Origin: Tissierellales bacterium
GTDB taxonomy: Bacteria > Bacillota > Clostridia > Tissierellales > VENL01
Direction: 5' to 3'
Length of the DNA stretch: 64,000 nucleotides
NCBI GenBank assembly: GCA_028280805.1
Contig: JANQLB010000096.1
Coordinates: forward strand, 1 to 64,000
Numbering within the stretch: the first letter of the stretch is position 1; each line of letters starts with the position of its first letter. The notes beneath the pieces are model-generated. The model made no database searches. It had not been told where the DNA came from and worked only from the letters and a program-made list of their open reading frames with translations. Positions 1 through 9,871 of the stretch are shown here, one piece after another. The position numbers were made by a program, and so were the translations under genes.

Positions 1-58
1 TAGAAATATATAGTATAATAAATATAAAATAAACTTTTAAAAACAGGGGGTAAAAGTG

Positions 59-634
59 ATGGGAAAAATTTTATGTTATATTTATAATGACATGGCAGAT
101 TTTGAGATGACCTTGGCTTGCAGTTTTGCCGGACAATTGCTTGAAAAAGAGCTGGTTACTATTGCTTATACTAAGGAAATAGTTACAAGTAAACCCGGAG
201 TAACTTATCAGCCAAAGGCTACTGTTAAGGATTCTCTAGAGTTCACAGATGTTGAAGGACTGATAATTCCGGGAGGATGGAATGATGAGTTAAGACCAGA
301 GCTTAAGGAGTTAATACAAAAGCTTAATAAAGAAAATAAAATGTTATCAGCAATTTGTGCAGGTCCTCAGTTTTTAGCTAAATCAGGAGTTTTAGATGAT
401 AAGAAGTATACTACAACATTAACTAAATCATATTTAGATGAGCAGGATATAGAAGATTTCTTTCCAAGAGCTAATTTTAAAAGAAAAAAAGTAGTTAGAG
501 ATAAAAATATTATTACAGCAGTTGGTAGGTCTTTTGTAGATTTTGCTGTAGAAATAGCTGATTACTTTGGTGCTTTTGATGATCCTAAAAATAAAATTAA
601 TAAGAGAGTTTTAGCTAAATATTATAAAGGATGA
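59..634 (+). CDS. DJ-1/PfpI family protein
   Basis: A 191-residue single-domain protein of the DJ-1/PfpI class I glutamine amidotransferase-like fold. The nucleophile elbow is visible as AICAGP with Cys100, preceded by the LIIPGGW strand-turn near residue 68, and an acidic Glu16 sits where the family keeps the residue that tunes the cysteine. Members act as stress-protein deglycases, chaperones or amidases, so the precise reaction cannot be assigned. I chose the ATG at 59 over the GTG at 56 because the AGGGGG ribosome binding site at 45-50 is better spaced for it. The gene is at the window edge, so its upstream partner is unknown; downstream is a separate promoter for the next gene. Confidence 0.85.
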   Translation: MGKILCYIYNDMADFEMTLACSFAGQLLEKELVTIAYTKEIVTSKPGVTYQPKATVKDSLEFTDVEGLIIPGGWNDELRPELKELIQKLNKENKMLSAICAGPQFLAKSGVLDDKKYTTTLTKSYLDEQDIEDFFPRANFKRKKVVRDKNIITAVGRSFVDFAVEIADYFGAFDDPKNKINKRVLAKYYKG

Positions 635-685
635 TAGAGGGTTATCTGAGACAGCCTAATATCCCATGTGGTAAAATAATCTAAG

Positions 686-715
686 TTGATTTCAAAATAG
701 ATTTTATAGTATAAT
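686..715 (+). promoter_or_regulatory. Probable sigma-A promoter of the hydroxyacid dehydrogenase gene
   Basis: TTGATT at 686-691 and TATAAT at 710-715 are separated by 18 bases, close to the vegetative consensus. The expected start is about 60 bases before the next ATG. Confidence 0.5.
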
Positions 716-782
716 TTTATTATAATATATTAAATTGGATACGGTAGCCAAATTATGGTAATAGGATTTTAGGAGGGATTAT

Positions 783-1748
783 ATGGGCACAAAAAAGGTG
801 TACATAACTAGAAATGTTTCTGTTATACCAGTAGAACTATTAAAAGAGCAGTTTGAAGTAGAAATAAATCCAGAAGATAGAACTTTAACTAAAAAAGAAC
901 TAATCGAAAAGCTTAAGGATAAGGATGCAGTCATAACACAGTTAGCTGATAAGGTTGATAAAGAAGTTTTGCAAAACGCACCAAATTTAAAAATGATAGC
1001 TAACTATGCAGTAGGATTTAACAACATAGATGTAGATGAGGCAACTAAGAGAGGTATAAGAGTATCAAATACACCTAACGTGCTTTCAGACACAACTGCT
1101 GAAATGGCTTGGGCATTGTTATTTTCAGTTACTAGACGCATATATGAAGGAGATAGATATGTTAGAGAAGGAAAATGGAATTCGTTTTCACCTAATCTTC
1201 TTTGGGGACAAGATGTAACAGGGAAAACCTTGGGGTTAATAGGAGCAGGCAGAATTGGTAAGGCATTTGCTAAGAAAAGTGTTGGATTTGATATGAAGAT
1301 ACTTTATCATAATAGAAGTAGAGATGAGGAGTTTGAAAAAGTATATAATGCAGTTTATGTTGATAAAGATACACTTTTAAAGGAGTCTGACTTTATTTCT
1401 ATGCATATACCATTCACTAACGAAACGAAGCATATGATTGGTGAAAGAGAGTTTAAACAGATGAAAAATACTGCTATAATCATAAATACAGCTAGAGGTC
1501 AAGTAATAGATGAAAAAGCCTTAGTTAAAGCATTAAAAGAAAAAGAGATATGGGGCGCAGGTCTTGATGTTTTTGAGAATGAGCCTGAATTAGAAGAAGG
1601 GTTAAAAGAACTTGATAATGTTGTATTAATGCCGCATGTAGCAAGCGGTTCAATTGAAACAAGAACTAAAATGGGAAAAATAGTTGCTGAAAATATTATC
1701 AGAGTTTTAAATGGAGATGAGCCATTAACACCTGTTAACAAATTATAA
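783..1748 (+). CDS. D-2-hydroxyacid dehydrogenase (glyoxylate/hydroxypyruvate reductase type)
   Basis: A 321-residue NAD(P)-dependent D-2-hydroxyacid dehydrogenase of usual length. The Rossmann motif GAGRIG lies at residues 154-159, and the catalytic triad is visible as Arg238 (TARG), Glu267 (ENEP) and His285 (MPHVASG). This group interconverts 2-oxoacids such as glyoxylate or hydroxypyruvate with their D-hydroxyacids in the cytoplasm; the substrate cannot be read from sequence. AGGAGG at 773-778 sets the ATG at 783. It looks monocistronic, with its own promoter upstream and a strong terminator directly downstream. A second, more divergent member of the same family lies near 51 kb on the other strand. 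Confidence 0.88.
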   Translation: MGTKKVYITRNVSVIPVELLKEQFEVEINPEDRTLTKKELIEKLKDKDAVITQLADKVDKEVLQNAPNLKMIANYAVGFNNIDVDEATKRGIRVSNTPNVLSDTTAEMAWALLFSVTRRIYEGDRYVREGKWNSFSPNLLWGQDVTGKTLGLIGAGRIGKAFAKKSVGFDMKILYHNRSRDEEFEKVYNAVYVDKDTLLKESDFISMHIPFTNETKHMIGEREFKQMKNTAIIINTARGQVIDEKALVKALKEKEIWGAGLDVFENEPELEEGLKELDNVVLMPHVASGSIETRTKMGKIVAENIIRVLNGDEPLTPVNKL

Positions 1749-1761
1749 CTAATGCTTAATA

Positions 1762-1797
1762 AAAATAAGCCCTGACAGAAAAAACAGGGCTTATTTT
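1762..1797. terminator. Bidirectional rho-independent terminator
   Basis: A 13-bp perfect stem (1762-1774 with 1785-1797) has a 10-base loop and A/T-rich flanks on both sides. It sits between a plus-strand and a minus-strand gene and can serve both. Confidence 0.85.
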
Positions 1798-1867
1798 AAA
1801 TTTTTCTAAAAACTATAGTTGTTTATTGATTTAAGATTATATGTTAACAAAAATATCCTGATTGTTT

Positions 1868-3052
1868 TTAGGGAAGTGTACGTACTTGCTTGATTTTTTT
1901 AAGTTTTACAATAAAGCCTGTAGTCAATGAAGTTATAGGAATTGTAAGTATCAACCCAATACTGCCTATTAAAGATCTGACAATTTCAGTTGCCATAAGG
2001 TCCATGTTAAGAATTTCTATCATTGAGAATTCATATGCCATAAATAATAGAAGTAGAGGAATAGAACTACCCGTATAAGCTAATATAAGTGTATTAGACA
2101 TTGTTCCCATAATGTCTCTTCCTACATTCATACCTGATTTCATTAAGGTTAAATAATCTATTTCAGGGTTAACCTCTCTAATTTCATGCATAGATGAAGC
2201 TACCGACATTGCAACGTCCATAACCGCACCTAAAGCTCCTATGATAATACCTGCAAAAAGAAGTCCTTGAAAGTTAAACTCAATATTTTGAGGAATATAT
2301 ATAAGCATACCGGCTTCTTCACTACTTAAACCTGTAAGATTAGCAGATGAACCAATAATGTATGCTATAGTACCAGCTATAAGCACACCTCCTACTGTTC
2401 CAATTATTGCAGAGATAGACTTAGTGTTTATACCTGATATTATAAAGAAAGTTGTGATTATAATAAAGATTGCACAAACTATAGTTACCAATATAGGGTT
2501 ATAGCCTTTAAGGAACAAGGGGAGCATAACTTTAAGTATAACAAATATGGTTATAGCTAGAGTTATAATAGATTTTACACCTTTAAGCTTACCTATAATT
2601 ATCAATAAAAGAGCAAATCCAATTAGGATGTAGTTGATATATGTATCTCTTACAAAATTTGAGATATAAATTTTTGGTGCTTCATCAAATGTTTCTTCAA
2701 TACTTAAAATAACCTTATCACCTTCACTAACAATTATATCAAAGGCTTTGTTTCCGCTGAAATTATTCTCTATTATAAGCTCTTCACCTTTATATCTTCC
2801 TGTAAGAACCTTAATTTTAACAACCTGAGTCATGATATTAAAACCACTATATTCTTCATCAGAAGATTCTTCATCTATGGCAGCTATTACTTCAACTACA
2901 ACACCACGTTCAAATGAACTTGCTACTGTTTCTTCATGTTCTTCATGATTTTCAAAAGGTTCTTCTTCGGAATTTACATCCGAATAAGCATTTAAAGGTA
3001 TACCTATCAAAAAAATAATAAGTAGACACATAGTAACGACTTTATTCATCAT
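1868..3052 (-). CDS. YibE/F family membrane protein
   Basis: A 394-residue exported integral membrane protein. A signal-like hydrophobic start is followed by a soluble beta-rich domain (about residues 25-135, acidic at first), then about eight membrane segments from residue 137 on. The soluble part followed by a glycine-rich membrane bundle (GALGAVMDVAMSVASS) is the layout of the YibE/F family, whose function is unknown. Two adjacent ATG codons (3052 and 3049) follow a GAGGTGA site; the second is slightly better spaced. The gene is convergent with the upstream dehydrogenase and divergent from the MATE gene. Confidence 0.82.
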   Translation of the reverse strand: MMNKVVTMCLLIIFLIGIPLNAYSDVNSEEEPFENHEEHEETVASSFERGVVVEVIAAIDEESSDEEYSGFNIMTQVVKIKVLTGRYKGEELIIENNFSGNKAFDIIVSEGDKVILSIEETFDEAPKIYISNFVRDTYINYILIGFALLLIIIGKLKGVKSIITLAITIFVILKVMLPLFLKGYNPILVTIVCAIFIIITTFFIISGINTKSISAIIGTVGGVLIAGTIAYIIGSSANLTGLSSEEAGMLIYIPQNIEFNFQGLLFAGIIIGALGAVMDVAMSVASSMHEIREVNPEIDYLTLMKSGMNVGRDIMGTMSNTLILAYTGSSIPLLLLFMAYEFSMIEILNMDLMATEIVRSLIGSIGLILTIPITSLTTGFIVKLKKIKQVRTLP

Positions 3053-3236
3053 TTCACCTCAATTATAGTTAAAATGTATAGTTTATAGGTATTATTATAA
3101 CACTAATTAAATTGAGATACAACCAATAAGCAGTATTAGCTATAAATATTGAAATTATACAGGTTTTATAATATTATATATTTATTAACAAAATAAAGGC
3201 AGATATGAATGATACTCATGAGGAGGTACATATATT

Positions 3237-4604
3237 TTGGAAGGTAAACATCAGGAAAACAGATTAGGAATAGAAAAGGTAACATCTTTGCTTTTCAAGT
3301 TATCAGTTCCGGCTATAATTTCAATGTTTATTCAAGCTTTATATAGTGTGATTGATAGTATATGGGTAGCTAGAATTAGCAGCGAAGCACTTGCTGCACT
3401 TCAAATCGCTTTTCCGGTTCAATTAATTTTGATAGCAATTGCAGTTGGGACTGGTATAGGAACAAGTTCATTAATATCTAGATTATTAGGTGAGGGTAAA
3501 GATAAAAAAGCATCAAGTGTCGCTGAACATGTAATATTATTATCTATTTTTTATGGTTTAGTAGTAGCATTATTAGGAGCTGTATTTTCTGAAAATATAA
3601 TAAAGTTATTTACTGATGATATTTTACTTATTGATTATGCAACCAGATATATTAGGATAATATTAATTGGTTCAATAGCAATGTTTATACCGATGATAGC
3701 AAATAACATCTTAAGAGGAGAAGGTAACACATTGATACCAATGATAGCTATGCTTATAGGTTCTATTATAAACATAATTTTAGACCCATTATTAATCTTT
3801 GGAATAGGACCTTTTCCGGAACTGGGAATTGAAGGAGCAGCTATTGCAACAGTTATAGCTAGAATATTAAGTGGAATATTCATTTTAATAATGTTGTTTT
3901 TTGGAAACAACAATATTAAATTAAGTTTTAAAACATTTAAATATGATTTTAATATAATCAAAAACGTGTATGCTGTAGGAGTACCAGCTATGATAATGCA
4001 GTTTCTAGCTTCATTTATGATGATTGGACTAAATAAAATATTAGATGGATACGGGTCTGACGCTATTGCTGCTATGGGTATATATTTTAGACTTCAGACA
4101 TTTGTTTTTATGCCTGTATTTGGATTAGCTCAAGGGTATATTCCTATTATTGGATATAATTACGGTCATAATAATCCTGTTAGAGTAAAAGAAACTATCA
4201 ACATCGGATTTATTGTTGCTTTTAGTTTTACTACTTTAGGTTTTATAATATTTCAGATATTTTCAGCTCAGTTAATATTAATCTTTGACGACAGTCCAAA
4301 TCTTGTCAATATTGGAACTAAAGCTTTAAGACTAATTAGTTTTGCGTTTCCTATAATTGGACCTGCAATAATAGGTTCAACAACATTTCAAGCATTGGGA
4401 AAGGGCATACCGAGCTTAATTTTATCCTTTTCAAGACAGATAATATTACTACTGCCCCTTGCATATATATTTTCAATGCTTTATGGACTAAATGCTATAT
4501 GGTATTCATTTCTTATTTCAGAAGCTGTTGTAGGAGTGGTTTTATTTGTTTGGTTAAGAAGTACTTTAAAAGATGTATTTCTCAAAATGCAGGTAGGAAA
4601 ATAA
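3237..4604 (+). CDS. MATE family efflux transporter
   Basis: A 455-residue membrane protein with about 12 hydrophobic segments in two similar halves, as in multidrug and toxin extrusion transporters of the MatE family. N-terminal features match bacterial members: LLFKLSVPAIISMFIQALY, then DSIWVARISSEALAAL. The second half contains GLAQGYIPIIGYNYG, a typical MATE signature. Such proteins export cationic drugs or metabolites using Na+ or H+ gradients; the substrate is unknown. Translation starts at TTG 3237, set by AGGAGG at 3221-3226; no ATG is better placed. It appears to be a single-gene unit ended by the hairpin at 4642-4676. Confidence 0.9.
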   Translation: MEGKHQENRLGIEKVTSLLFKLSVPAIISMFIQALYSVIDSIWVARISSEALAALQIAFPVQLILIAIAVGTGIGTSSLISRLLGEGKDKKASSVAEHVILLSIFYGLVVALLGAVFSENIIKLFTDDILLIDYATRYIRIILIGSIAMFIPMIANNILRGEGNTLIPMIAMLIGSIINIILDPLLIFGIGPFPELGIEGAAIATVIARILSGIFILIMLFFGNNNIKLSFKTFKYDFNIIKNVYAVGVPAMIMQFLASFMMIGLNKILDGYGSDAIAAMGIYFRLQTFVFMPVFGLAQGYIPIIGYNYGHNNPVRVKETINIGFIVAFSFTTLGFIIFQIFSAQLILIFDDSPNLVNIGTKALRLISFAFPIIGPAIIGSTTFQALGKGIPSLILSFSRQIILLLPLAYIFSMLYGLNAIWYSFLISEAVVGVVLFVWLRSTLKDVFLKMQVGK

Positions 4605-4641
4605 CTTTCTTTATCAATAAAAAGGCTTATATTTACTTTTG

Positions 4642-4676
4642 AAGCTCTATCTAATAAAAATTATCAGATAGAGCTT
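4642..4676. terminator. Terminator hairpin between convergent genes
   Basis: An 11-bp perfect stem (4642-4652 with 4666-4676), AAGCTCTATCT and its complement, lies between the MATE gene and the convergent minus-strand gene. The T-tract is short. Confidence 0.65.
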
Positions 4677-4683
4677 TAATATA

Positions 4684-5070
4684 TTATATACAATGAACTT
4701 CATACTTAACATAATCTTTGTTAATATATAAAAACTTTATAAACTGGATAGGAAAAAAACGATTACAATTCATATATTCATTTGTTCTACATTCAACAGG
4801 CATATCTTCTGTAATGCCTAGATAGTTTTCAAATCTTACTTTTTCATTTATTTCTACTACAAGATCAAATGTTGTGCAGTATCCGCCTCCAGCAGATTTA
4901 ACGCTGTTATTAACAATATAACTATAAATTAAGTTTAAATTCCATGTATTATCGCTTAGTTGTTTTGCACCTCCAAATATAACCTTATGAATTGCTTCTT
5001 TATAATTAGAATGAAGCAGGTTACATCCAATATATCCTTCTTTAATCCATTTATAAGAATTTCTCTCCAT
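4684..5070 (-). CDS. Uncharacterised small cytoplasmic protein
   Basis: A 128-residue protein that I do not recognise. It has no signal peptide and no convincing membrane segment. It contains several cysteines (GCNLLH, GGGYCTTFD, VECRTNEYMNC) without a clear metal-binding spacing, and its strand-rich composition suggests one compact alpha/beta domain. The reading frame has a good ribosome binding site (AAGGAGG) upstream of the ATG at 5070 and codon use like its neighbours, so I take it as real. It stands alone between the MATE gene (convergent) and the DUF362 gene (divergent); context gives no functional hint. Confidence 0.6.
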   Translation of the reverse strand: MERNSYKWIKEGYIGCNLLHSNYKEAIHKVIFGGAKQLSDNTWNLNLIYSYIVNNSVKSAGGGYCTTFDLVVEINEKVRFENYLGITEDMPVECRTNEYMNCNRFFPIQFIKFLYINKDYVKYEVHCI

Positions 5071-5234
5071 GCCATTCCTCCTTTCTATTGCAGAATTACC
5101 TTTAGAATAAATTATATTTTGACCTAATTAAAAAAATTACTATTAATTCATGTATGATAGAAATTATAAATTATATCTGTTAAAATAAGTAATAAATAAG
5201 TATTTTTATTAATGACTAGGGAGGCAGATATATT

Positions 5235-6386
5235 ATGGAAACTATAGTATCTTTAGTAGAATGTAGAGAGTATAATTATGAGGTTGTAAAAAATTCTATT
5301 ATAAAAAGCTTAGAAAATTTAGGAGGGTTAGATAAATTCATAAAAAAAGGTGAAACTGTACTACTTAAATTAAATCTGATTATGAGAAAAAGCCCAGATA
5401 GTGCAGCTACAACCCATCCTATTTTTACAAAGGCGTTAGCAGAAGTTTTAATAGAAAATGGAATAAATGTAGTAATAGGAGATAGTCCCGGAGGGCCATA
5501 TAACGAAAGAATGCTTAGACTTGTCTACAAAGGATGTGGGATTGAAGAAGCGGCACAACAGGTAGGAGCAAAATTAAATTATAATACTAATACGTTTGAA
5601 ATTAAAAATGAAGATGGTTTAATCTTAAAGAATATTACAGCTATAGAAGTATTGAATGAAGTAGATAAAGTTATTTCGGTGTCTAAGTTGAAAACTCATG
5701 GGATGATGACCTTTACTGGTGCCGTAAAAAATATGTTTGGAATTGTACCAGGAATTGAAAAGGCTGAATATCACTATAGATTTAAACAGTATGAATCATT
5801 TTCTAATGCCTTAGTAGATATTTGTGTTGCTGTAAAGCCAGTATTATCGTTTATGGATGGTATAGTCGGTATGGAAGGAGATGGGCCTACTGCTGGGACA
5901 CCCAAAGAAGTAGGAGCAGTTATTGCTTCTGAAAGTCCTTATCATCTAGATGTAGCTGCTACATCAATTATTGGTTTAAAACCATCTAAAGTACCAACAA
6001 TTCAAAGATCTATTGAAAGAGGATTATGTAAAGGAAACTTTGATGATATAGAATTAAAAGGTGATGATATAGAAACCTTTACTATGAATGATTTTTTCGT
6101 TCCTGAAGCTAGAAGCATAGATATATTTGATGGAAGAGTTCCTAAATTCCTAAAAGGAATTTTAAACAATTTATTTGAACCTAAGCCTGTTTTTAAATAT
6201 AAGAAATGTATAGGTTGTTCAGATTGTGCCAAAAGCTGTCCGCCTAAGGTTATTGATATGGTAGAAAAAAGGCCTGTGGTAAATCTAGATGGCTGTATAA
6301 GATGTTTTTGTTGTCATGAGCTATGTCCGGCAGAAGCTGTTCATATTCATAGACCTCTGTTGATGAAATTCTTATCAAAGTTGTAG
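5235..6386 (+). CDS. DUF362 domain protein with two C-terminal 4Fe-4S clusters
   Basis: A 383-residue cytoplasmic protein. The N-terminal ~300 residues match the DUF362 family, with conserved stretches KLNLI, GDSPGGP, SVSKLKTHG and GAVKNMFG. The C-terminal ~60 residues form a ferredoxin domain with two 4Fe-4S motifs, CIGCSDCAKSCPP and CIRCFCCHELCPA. DUF362 proteins are common in anaerobes and presumed to be redox proteins; no reaction is established. GGGAGG at 5219-5224 sets the ATG at 5235. The gene has its own intergenic regions on both sides. Confidence 0.87.
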   Translation: METIVSLVECREYNYEVVKNSIIKSLENLGGLDKFIKKGETVLLKLNLIMRKSPDSAATTHPIFTKALAEVLIENGINVVIGDSPGGPYNERMLRLVYKGCGIEEAAQQVGAKLNYNTNTFEIKNEDGLILKNITAIEVLNEVDKVISVSKLKTHGMMTFTGAVKNMFGIVPGIEKAEYHYRFKQYESFSNALVDICVAVKPVLSFMDGIVGMEGDGPTAGTPKEVGAVIASESPYHLDVAATSIIGLKPSKVPTIQRSIERGLCKGNFDDIELKGDDIETFTMNDFFVPEARSIDIFDGRVPKFLKGILNNLFEPKPVFKYKKCIGCSDCAKSCPPKVIDMVEKRPVVNLDGCIRCFCCHELCPAEAVHIHRPLLMKFLSKL

Positions 6387-6562
6387 TATAAACAATTTAT
6401 AAGAAATTTTAATTTGTCAAATTATCTATAACAGCTAATATTAATATTTCACAATTACAATATAATGAGATATAAGAACTTATAAGATAATATATAAATA
6501 TGGAACAATTTAGAGATATATTACGTCCAACATAACAGTTGTAAAATTAGGTAGGTGATGCT

Positions 6563-7564
6563 ATGAAGAAATGGGTATTACTTTTAGCTTTGGTAATTCT
6601 TATAATTAGTTTGGCAATATTAAGTATTAATTTTCAGATAAAAGGTTCTATAAAAATTATAAATAGTGAAGGAGGAGAGTTGAGTTTTTTTACAGGAAAG
6701 CTGTTAAGCTATAGTATTCAAGGGATAATAGAGAAAAACAGTCTTTTTCCTTTAAGATTTATGGAATTTGAAAAAGTAGAAGTAGAGAGTCCAAGAATTA
6801 TAACTATTGAAAATAAAAAATATGTACTGTATGCGAATAAAAATAATTTTAAAATATTTTCATTAGCAGGCGAGCTAATATCAACTAAATCATTAGAAGA
6901 AGAATTTAAAGGAAAAAAAATAATAAGTAGTTGTATTTCTGATTTAAATAATGATTACACTGATGAGATTCTTTTAATTTTAGGTGATGATGGTGAAGAA
7001 TTTGGAAAAGAGATAATTTTCTATTCTTGGGATGAAGGATTAAAGAAAATGTTTTATCAATCATTTGAAGGCATGAATCCTTGGAAAATACAGACGTCAG
7101 ACGTTGATGGAGATAAGAATAGAGAAATATCAATTGCTATGTATAAAGAAACAAAATTCCATCCCATACCTGCTAAAAGACCATATATATATTATTGGAT
7201 GGACAATAGGATTTTTCCAAAATGGAGAGGTTCTAGGCTTTCAAAGCCTTTTGATGATTACATATTTGCTGATATAGATAATGATGGAGAAGAAGAACTA
7301 ATTTCTATTGAAATTCTTCAGAATGGAAATAAGGTAATAAATTCATATAATTGGGAAGGATTTGGATTTGAAGGTTTATTACAAAGTAATGAATACGATG
7401 ACATAATTGATTTAAAACAATCTACTAAAGTTCAGGGAGAGATACATATACATATTAAGGAAAACGAAGATTTTAAATGGATAGCATTAGAGTATAACAA
7501 TGATGAATTTAAACAACAAACTGTTACGAAAGAACATGCTAAAGAGCAAATTATTATTTATTAA
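6563..7564 (+). CDS. Membrane-anchored protein with calcium-loop (FG-GAP/VCBS-like) repeats
   Basis: A 333-residue protein with one N-terminal hydrophobic segment (residues 4-23) and a long extracytoplasmic part. Three acidic loops of the Dx[DN]xD type, DLNNDYTDE (about 127), DVDGDKNRE (about 180) and DIDNDGEEE (about 237), occur about 55 residues apart, each followed by a beta strand. This is the pattern of FG-GAP/VCBS beta-propeller blades that bind calcium. No enzymatic motif is seen. The stop is 16 bases before the DUF3160 lipoprotein start, so the two are probably co-transcribed and act at the cell surface. The function is unknown; the fold call is inference from the loops. Confidence 0.6.
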   Translation: MKKWVLLLALVILIISLAILSINFQIKGSIKIINSEGGELSFFTGKLLSYSIQGIIEKNSLFPLRFMEFEKVEVESPRIITIENKKYVLYANKNNFKIFSLAGELISTKSLEEEFKGKKIISSCISDLNNDYTDEILLILGDDGEEFGKEIIFYSWDEGLKKMFYQSFEGMNPWKIQTSDVDGDKNREISIAMYKETKFHPIPAKRPYIYYWMDNRIFPKWRGSRLSKPFDDYIFADIDNDGEEELISIEILQNGNKVINSYNWEGFGFEGLLQSNEYDDIIDLKQSTKVQGEIHIHIKENEDFKWIALEYNNDEFKQQTVTKEHAKEQIIIY

Positions 7565-7580
7565 AATGGGGTGAATAAAA

Positions 7581-9833
7581 ATGTTTAGAAAAAGAGTTTT
7601 AGCTTATACTTTGTGTATAGTAATTGTAGTGTCATTTATTATATTTCCTACGGGATGTAATAACGGAGATGATTACTTGGATGCGGATAATAATGACGTA
7701 GAGAATAATAACGAACAGGATAATACGGATAACAAACAAGATAATATAGATAACGAACAGGACGTTGTAAATTTTGTTTCTGAAAGAGAAAGAAAAAATA
7801 TACAAGTTCCTTTTATACCTACCCAATTTGAAACTTTAGTTCAACCATATAAAGTCAATGAAGATTTAAGTAATATTGAAAATATTAAGCAGTTTGGTGA
7901 ATTTACTGATGAACAAAAAAGTCTTCTTAGTAAAAATGGATTTGTGGTTGTACCTACTAATGAAGAACAACTATTTTATATATATGAAAATAATGAATAT
8001 ATGAAACTCCCATCATTTGTTACTACAGATTCTGTATTGCAGGTTTATCACATATTTTTCAACTATTCTTTAAGAATTCTTGAAACGGAAAAACTTATAG
8101 GCTATACTGAAGAACTTACAGAGAGTATGATAGATAAATCTGTATATCTTTATAATAAAGCAACCAACGAAGAAATTAAGAAAGTGTTACTAAAAAATAT
8201 ATCATTTTTCTGTACTGCTTGGCTTTGTTTAGAAAAGGAACTTCCGGACGATATACCAATAGAAGCAGCTGATTTGGCTAAAGCAGAGTATAAGTTGATT
8301 CTTGGTGAAGCTGGATTTCTTAAATCAAAAATATTTCCATATGATCTTGACTACAGTCAATATAAACCTAGAGGACATTATACAAGAAATGATGATTTCA
8401 AAAGATATTTTAGAGCTATGATGTGGTATGGTCAAGTACCATTTTCACTATATATAATTAACGATAATATGGAAGAAGAAAGAAATATAGAACAAACACT
8501 TCAAGCACTATTGATAACATATAGTGTATTCTTAGAAAGAAATGATTCTAATGATATTGAACTATGGGAGAATATTTATGATACTACTAATCTTTATGTA
8601 GGTGCATCTGACGATTTAACTATTTATCATTATAAAGATTTACTAATAGATGTTTATGGTAATAACCCGGATATAAACATACTTAATGATGAAGATAAGC
8701 TTGATAAAGTATATTTAGAAGCTGAAAAATTACCAGAGCCGCAAATTAAGGCTCAATACTCTGCCGGAAATATCCCTGTTGGTAAACAGTTAAGATTTAT
8801 GGGACAGCGATATATCCCTGATGCAGAGATTATACAAGATTTAGTTGAGCCATTTACAAGACCGATTCCATCAGGATTGGATGTAATGGGAGTTATAGGT
8901 TCAGAGAGGGCGTATGACATTCAAATAAACGTTAATAATGAAGATGATAAATGGGAGCAATATCCTATAGTCTTTGAAGAATTAAAGGAGAAATTTGATG
9001 GTCTTAGTCAGGATGAATGGCAGTCTAATATGTATTATGGATGGATGTGGACATTAAAGGGATTATTAAATAAGTATGAAGAAGGGTATCCATCTTTTAT
9101 GACTAACCAAGCATGGGAAGATAAATCTTTAAGTACGGCATTAGCAAGCTGGTCACAATTAAAACATGATACCATATTGTATGGGAAACAGACCGGAGCA
9201 GAATGTGGTGGAGGAGTTGAACCACCAAAAATTAGAGGATATGTAGAGCCAAATATAGAAGTGTATGAAAAATTATTATGGTTAACAAAGTATTCAAGAG
9301 AAAATCTTAATGATAGAGAAATTCTAGTTCCAAGTCTTGAATATAAGCTTCAAGATTTTGAAGATTTGTTAGAGTTTTTAATAAATTGTTCCGTTAAACA
9401 GCTAAAGAATGAGCCTCTTACTGAGGATGAATATTATCAGCTATTGACATATGGAGGTCTTTTAGAATATCTAACCAGTTCCTTTGCTGGAGATGGTATG
9501 AGATGGTTTGAAATCACCTCTGAAACTGATAAAAACATGGCAGTTATAGCTGATATTCACACTATAGCAGGGGTTGGGTATTTTGAAGTTGGAGTAGGCC
9601 CAGCTTATGAGATATTTGCAGTTGTTCCAATAGATGATAAACTATATCTTACCAGAGGTGCAGTTTTTAGTTATTATGAGTTTACATCAGAAACAAGACT
9701 TACTGATGAAGAATGGCAGAAGATTATCAAAGAAGGTAAAGAGCCACCACAGCTTGAATGGATGAAGAATTTCATTAATGGTGATAAAAAGGAAATTCCT
9801 TTACCGACTGAACCTTATAATTCTGGATGCTAA
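7581..9833 (+). CDS. DUF3160 domain lipoprotein
   Basis: A 750-residue predicted lipoprotein. The hydrophobic start ends in the lipobox FPTGC (Cys about 26), followed by an Asn/Asp-rich linker (about residues 27-62) that would tether the protein to the outer face of the membrane. The remaining ~690 residues match DUF3160, recognised by VTTDSVLQVYHIFF near residue 145 and the C-terminal ADIHTIAGVGYFEVGVGPA. DUF3160 proteins occur as large exported proteins in bacteria and archaea and have no proven function. GGGGTGA upstream sets the ATG. It lies between the repeat protein and CapA-like genes, forming an apparent surface-protein unit. Confidence 0.8.
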   Translation: MFRKRVLAYTLCIVIVVSFIIFPTGCNNGDDYLDADNNDVENNNEQDNTDNKQDNIDNEQDVVNFVSERERKNIQVPFIPTQFETLVQPYKVNEDLSNIENIKQFGEFTDEQKSLLSKNGFVVVPTNEEQLFYIYENNEYMKLPSFVTTDSVLQVYHIFFNYSLRILETEKLIGYTEELTESMIDKSVYLYNKATNEEIKKVLLKNISFFCTAWLCLEKELPDDIPIEAADLAKAEYKLILGEAGFLKSKIFPYDLDYSQYKPRGHYTRNDDFKRYFRAMMWYGQVPFSLYIINDNMEEERNIEQTLQALLITYSVFLERNDSNDIELWENIYDTTNLYVGASDDLTIYHYKDLLIDVYGNNPDINILNDEDKLDKVYLEAEKLPEPQIKAQYSAGNIPVGKQLRFMGQRYIPDAEIIQDLVEPFTRPIPSGLDVMGVIGSERAYDIQINVNNEDDKWEQYPIVFEELKEKFDGLSQDEWQSNMYYGWMWTLKGLLNKYEEGYPSFMTNQAWEDKSLSTALASWSQLKHDTILYGKQTGAECGGGVEPPKIRGYVEPNIEVYEKLLWLTKYSRENLNDREILVPSLEYKLQDFEDLLEFLINCSVKQLKNEPLTEDEYYQLLTYGGLLEYLTSSFAGDGMRWFEITSETDKNMAVIADIHTIAGVGYFEVGVGPAYEIFAVVPIDDKLYLTRGAVFSYYEFTSETRLTDEEWQKIIKEGKEPPQLEWMKNFINGDKKEIPLPTEPYNSGC

Positions 9834-9871
9834 TTTAACATAATATTATAAAAAAATACTGAGGTATGTGT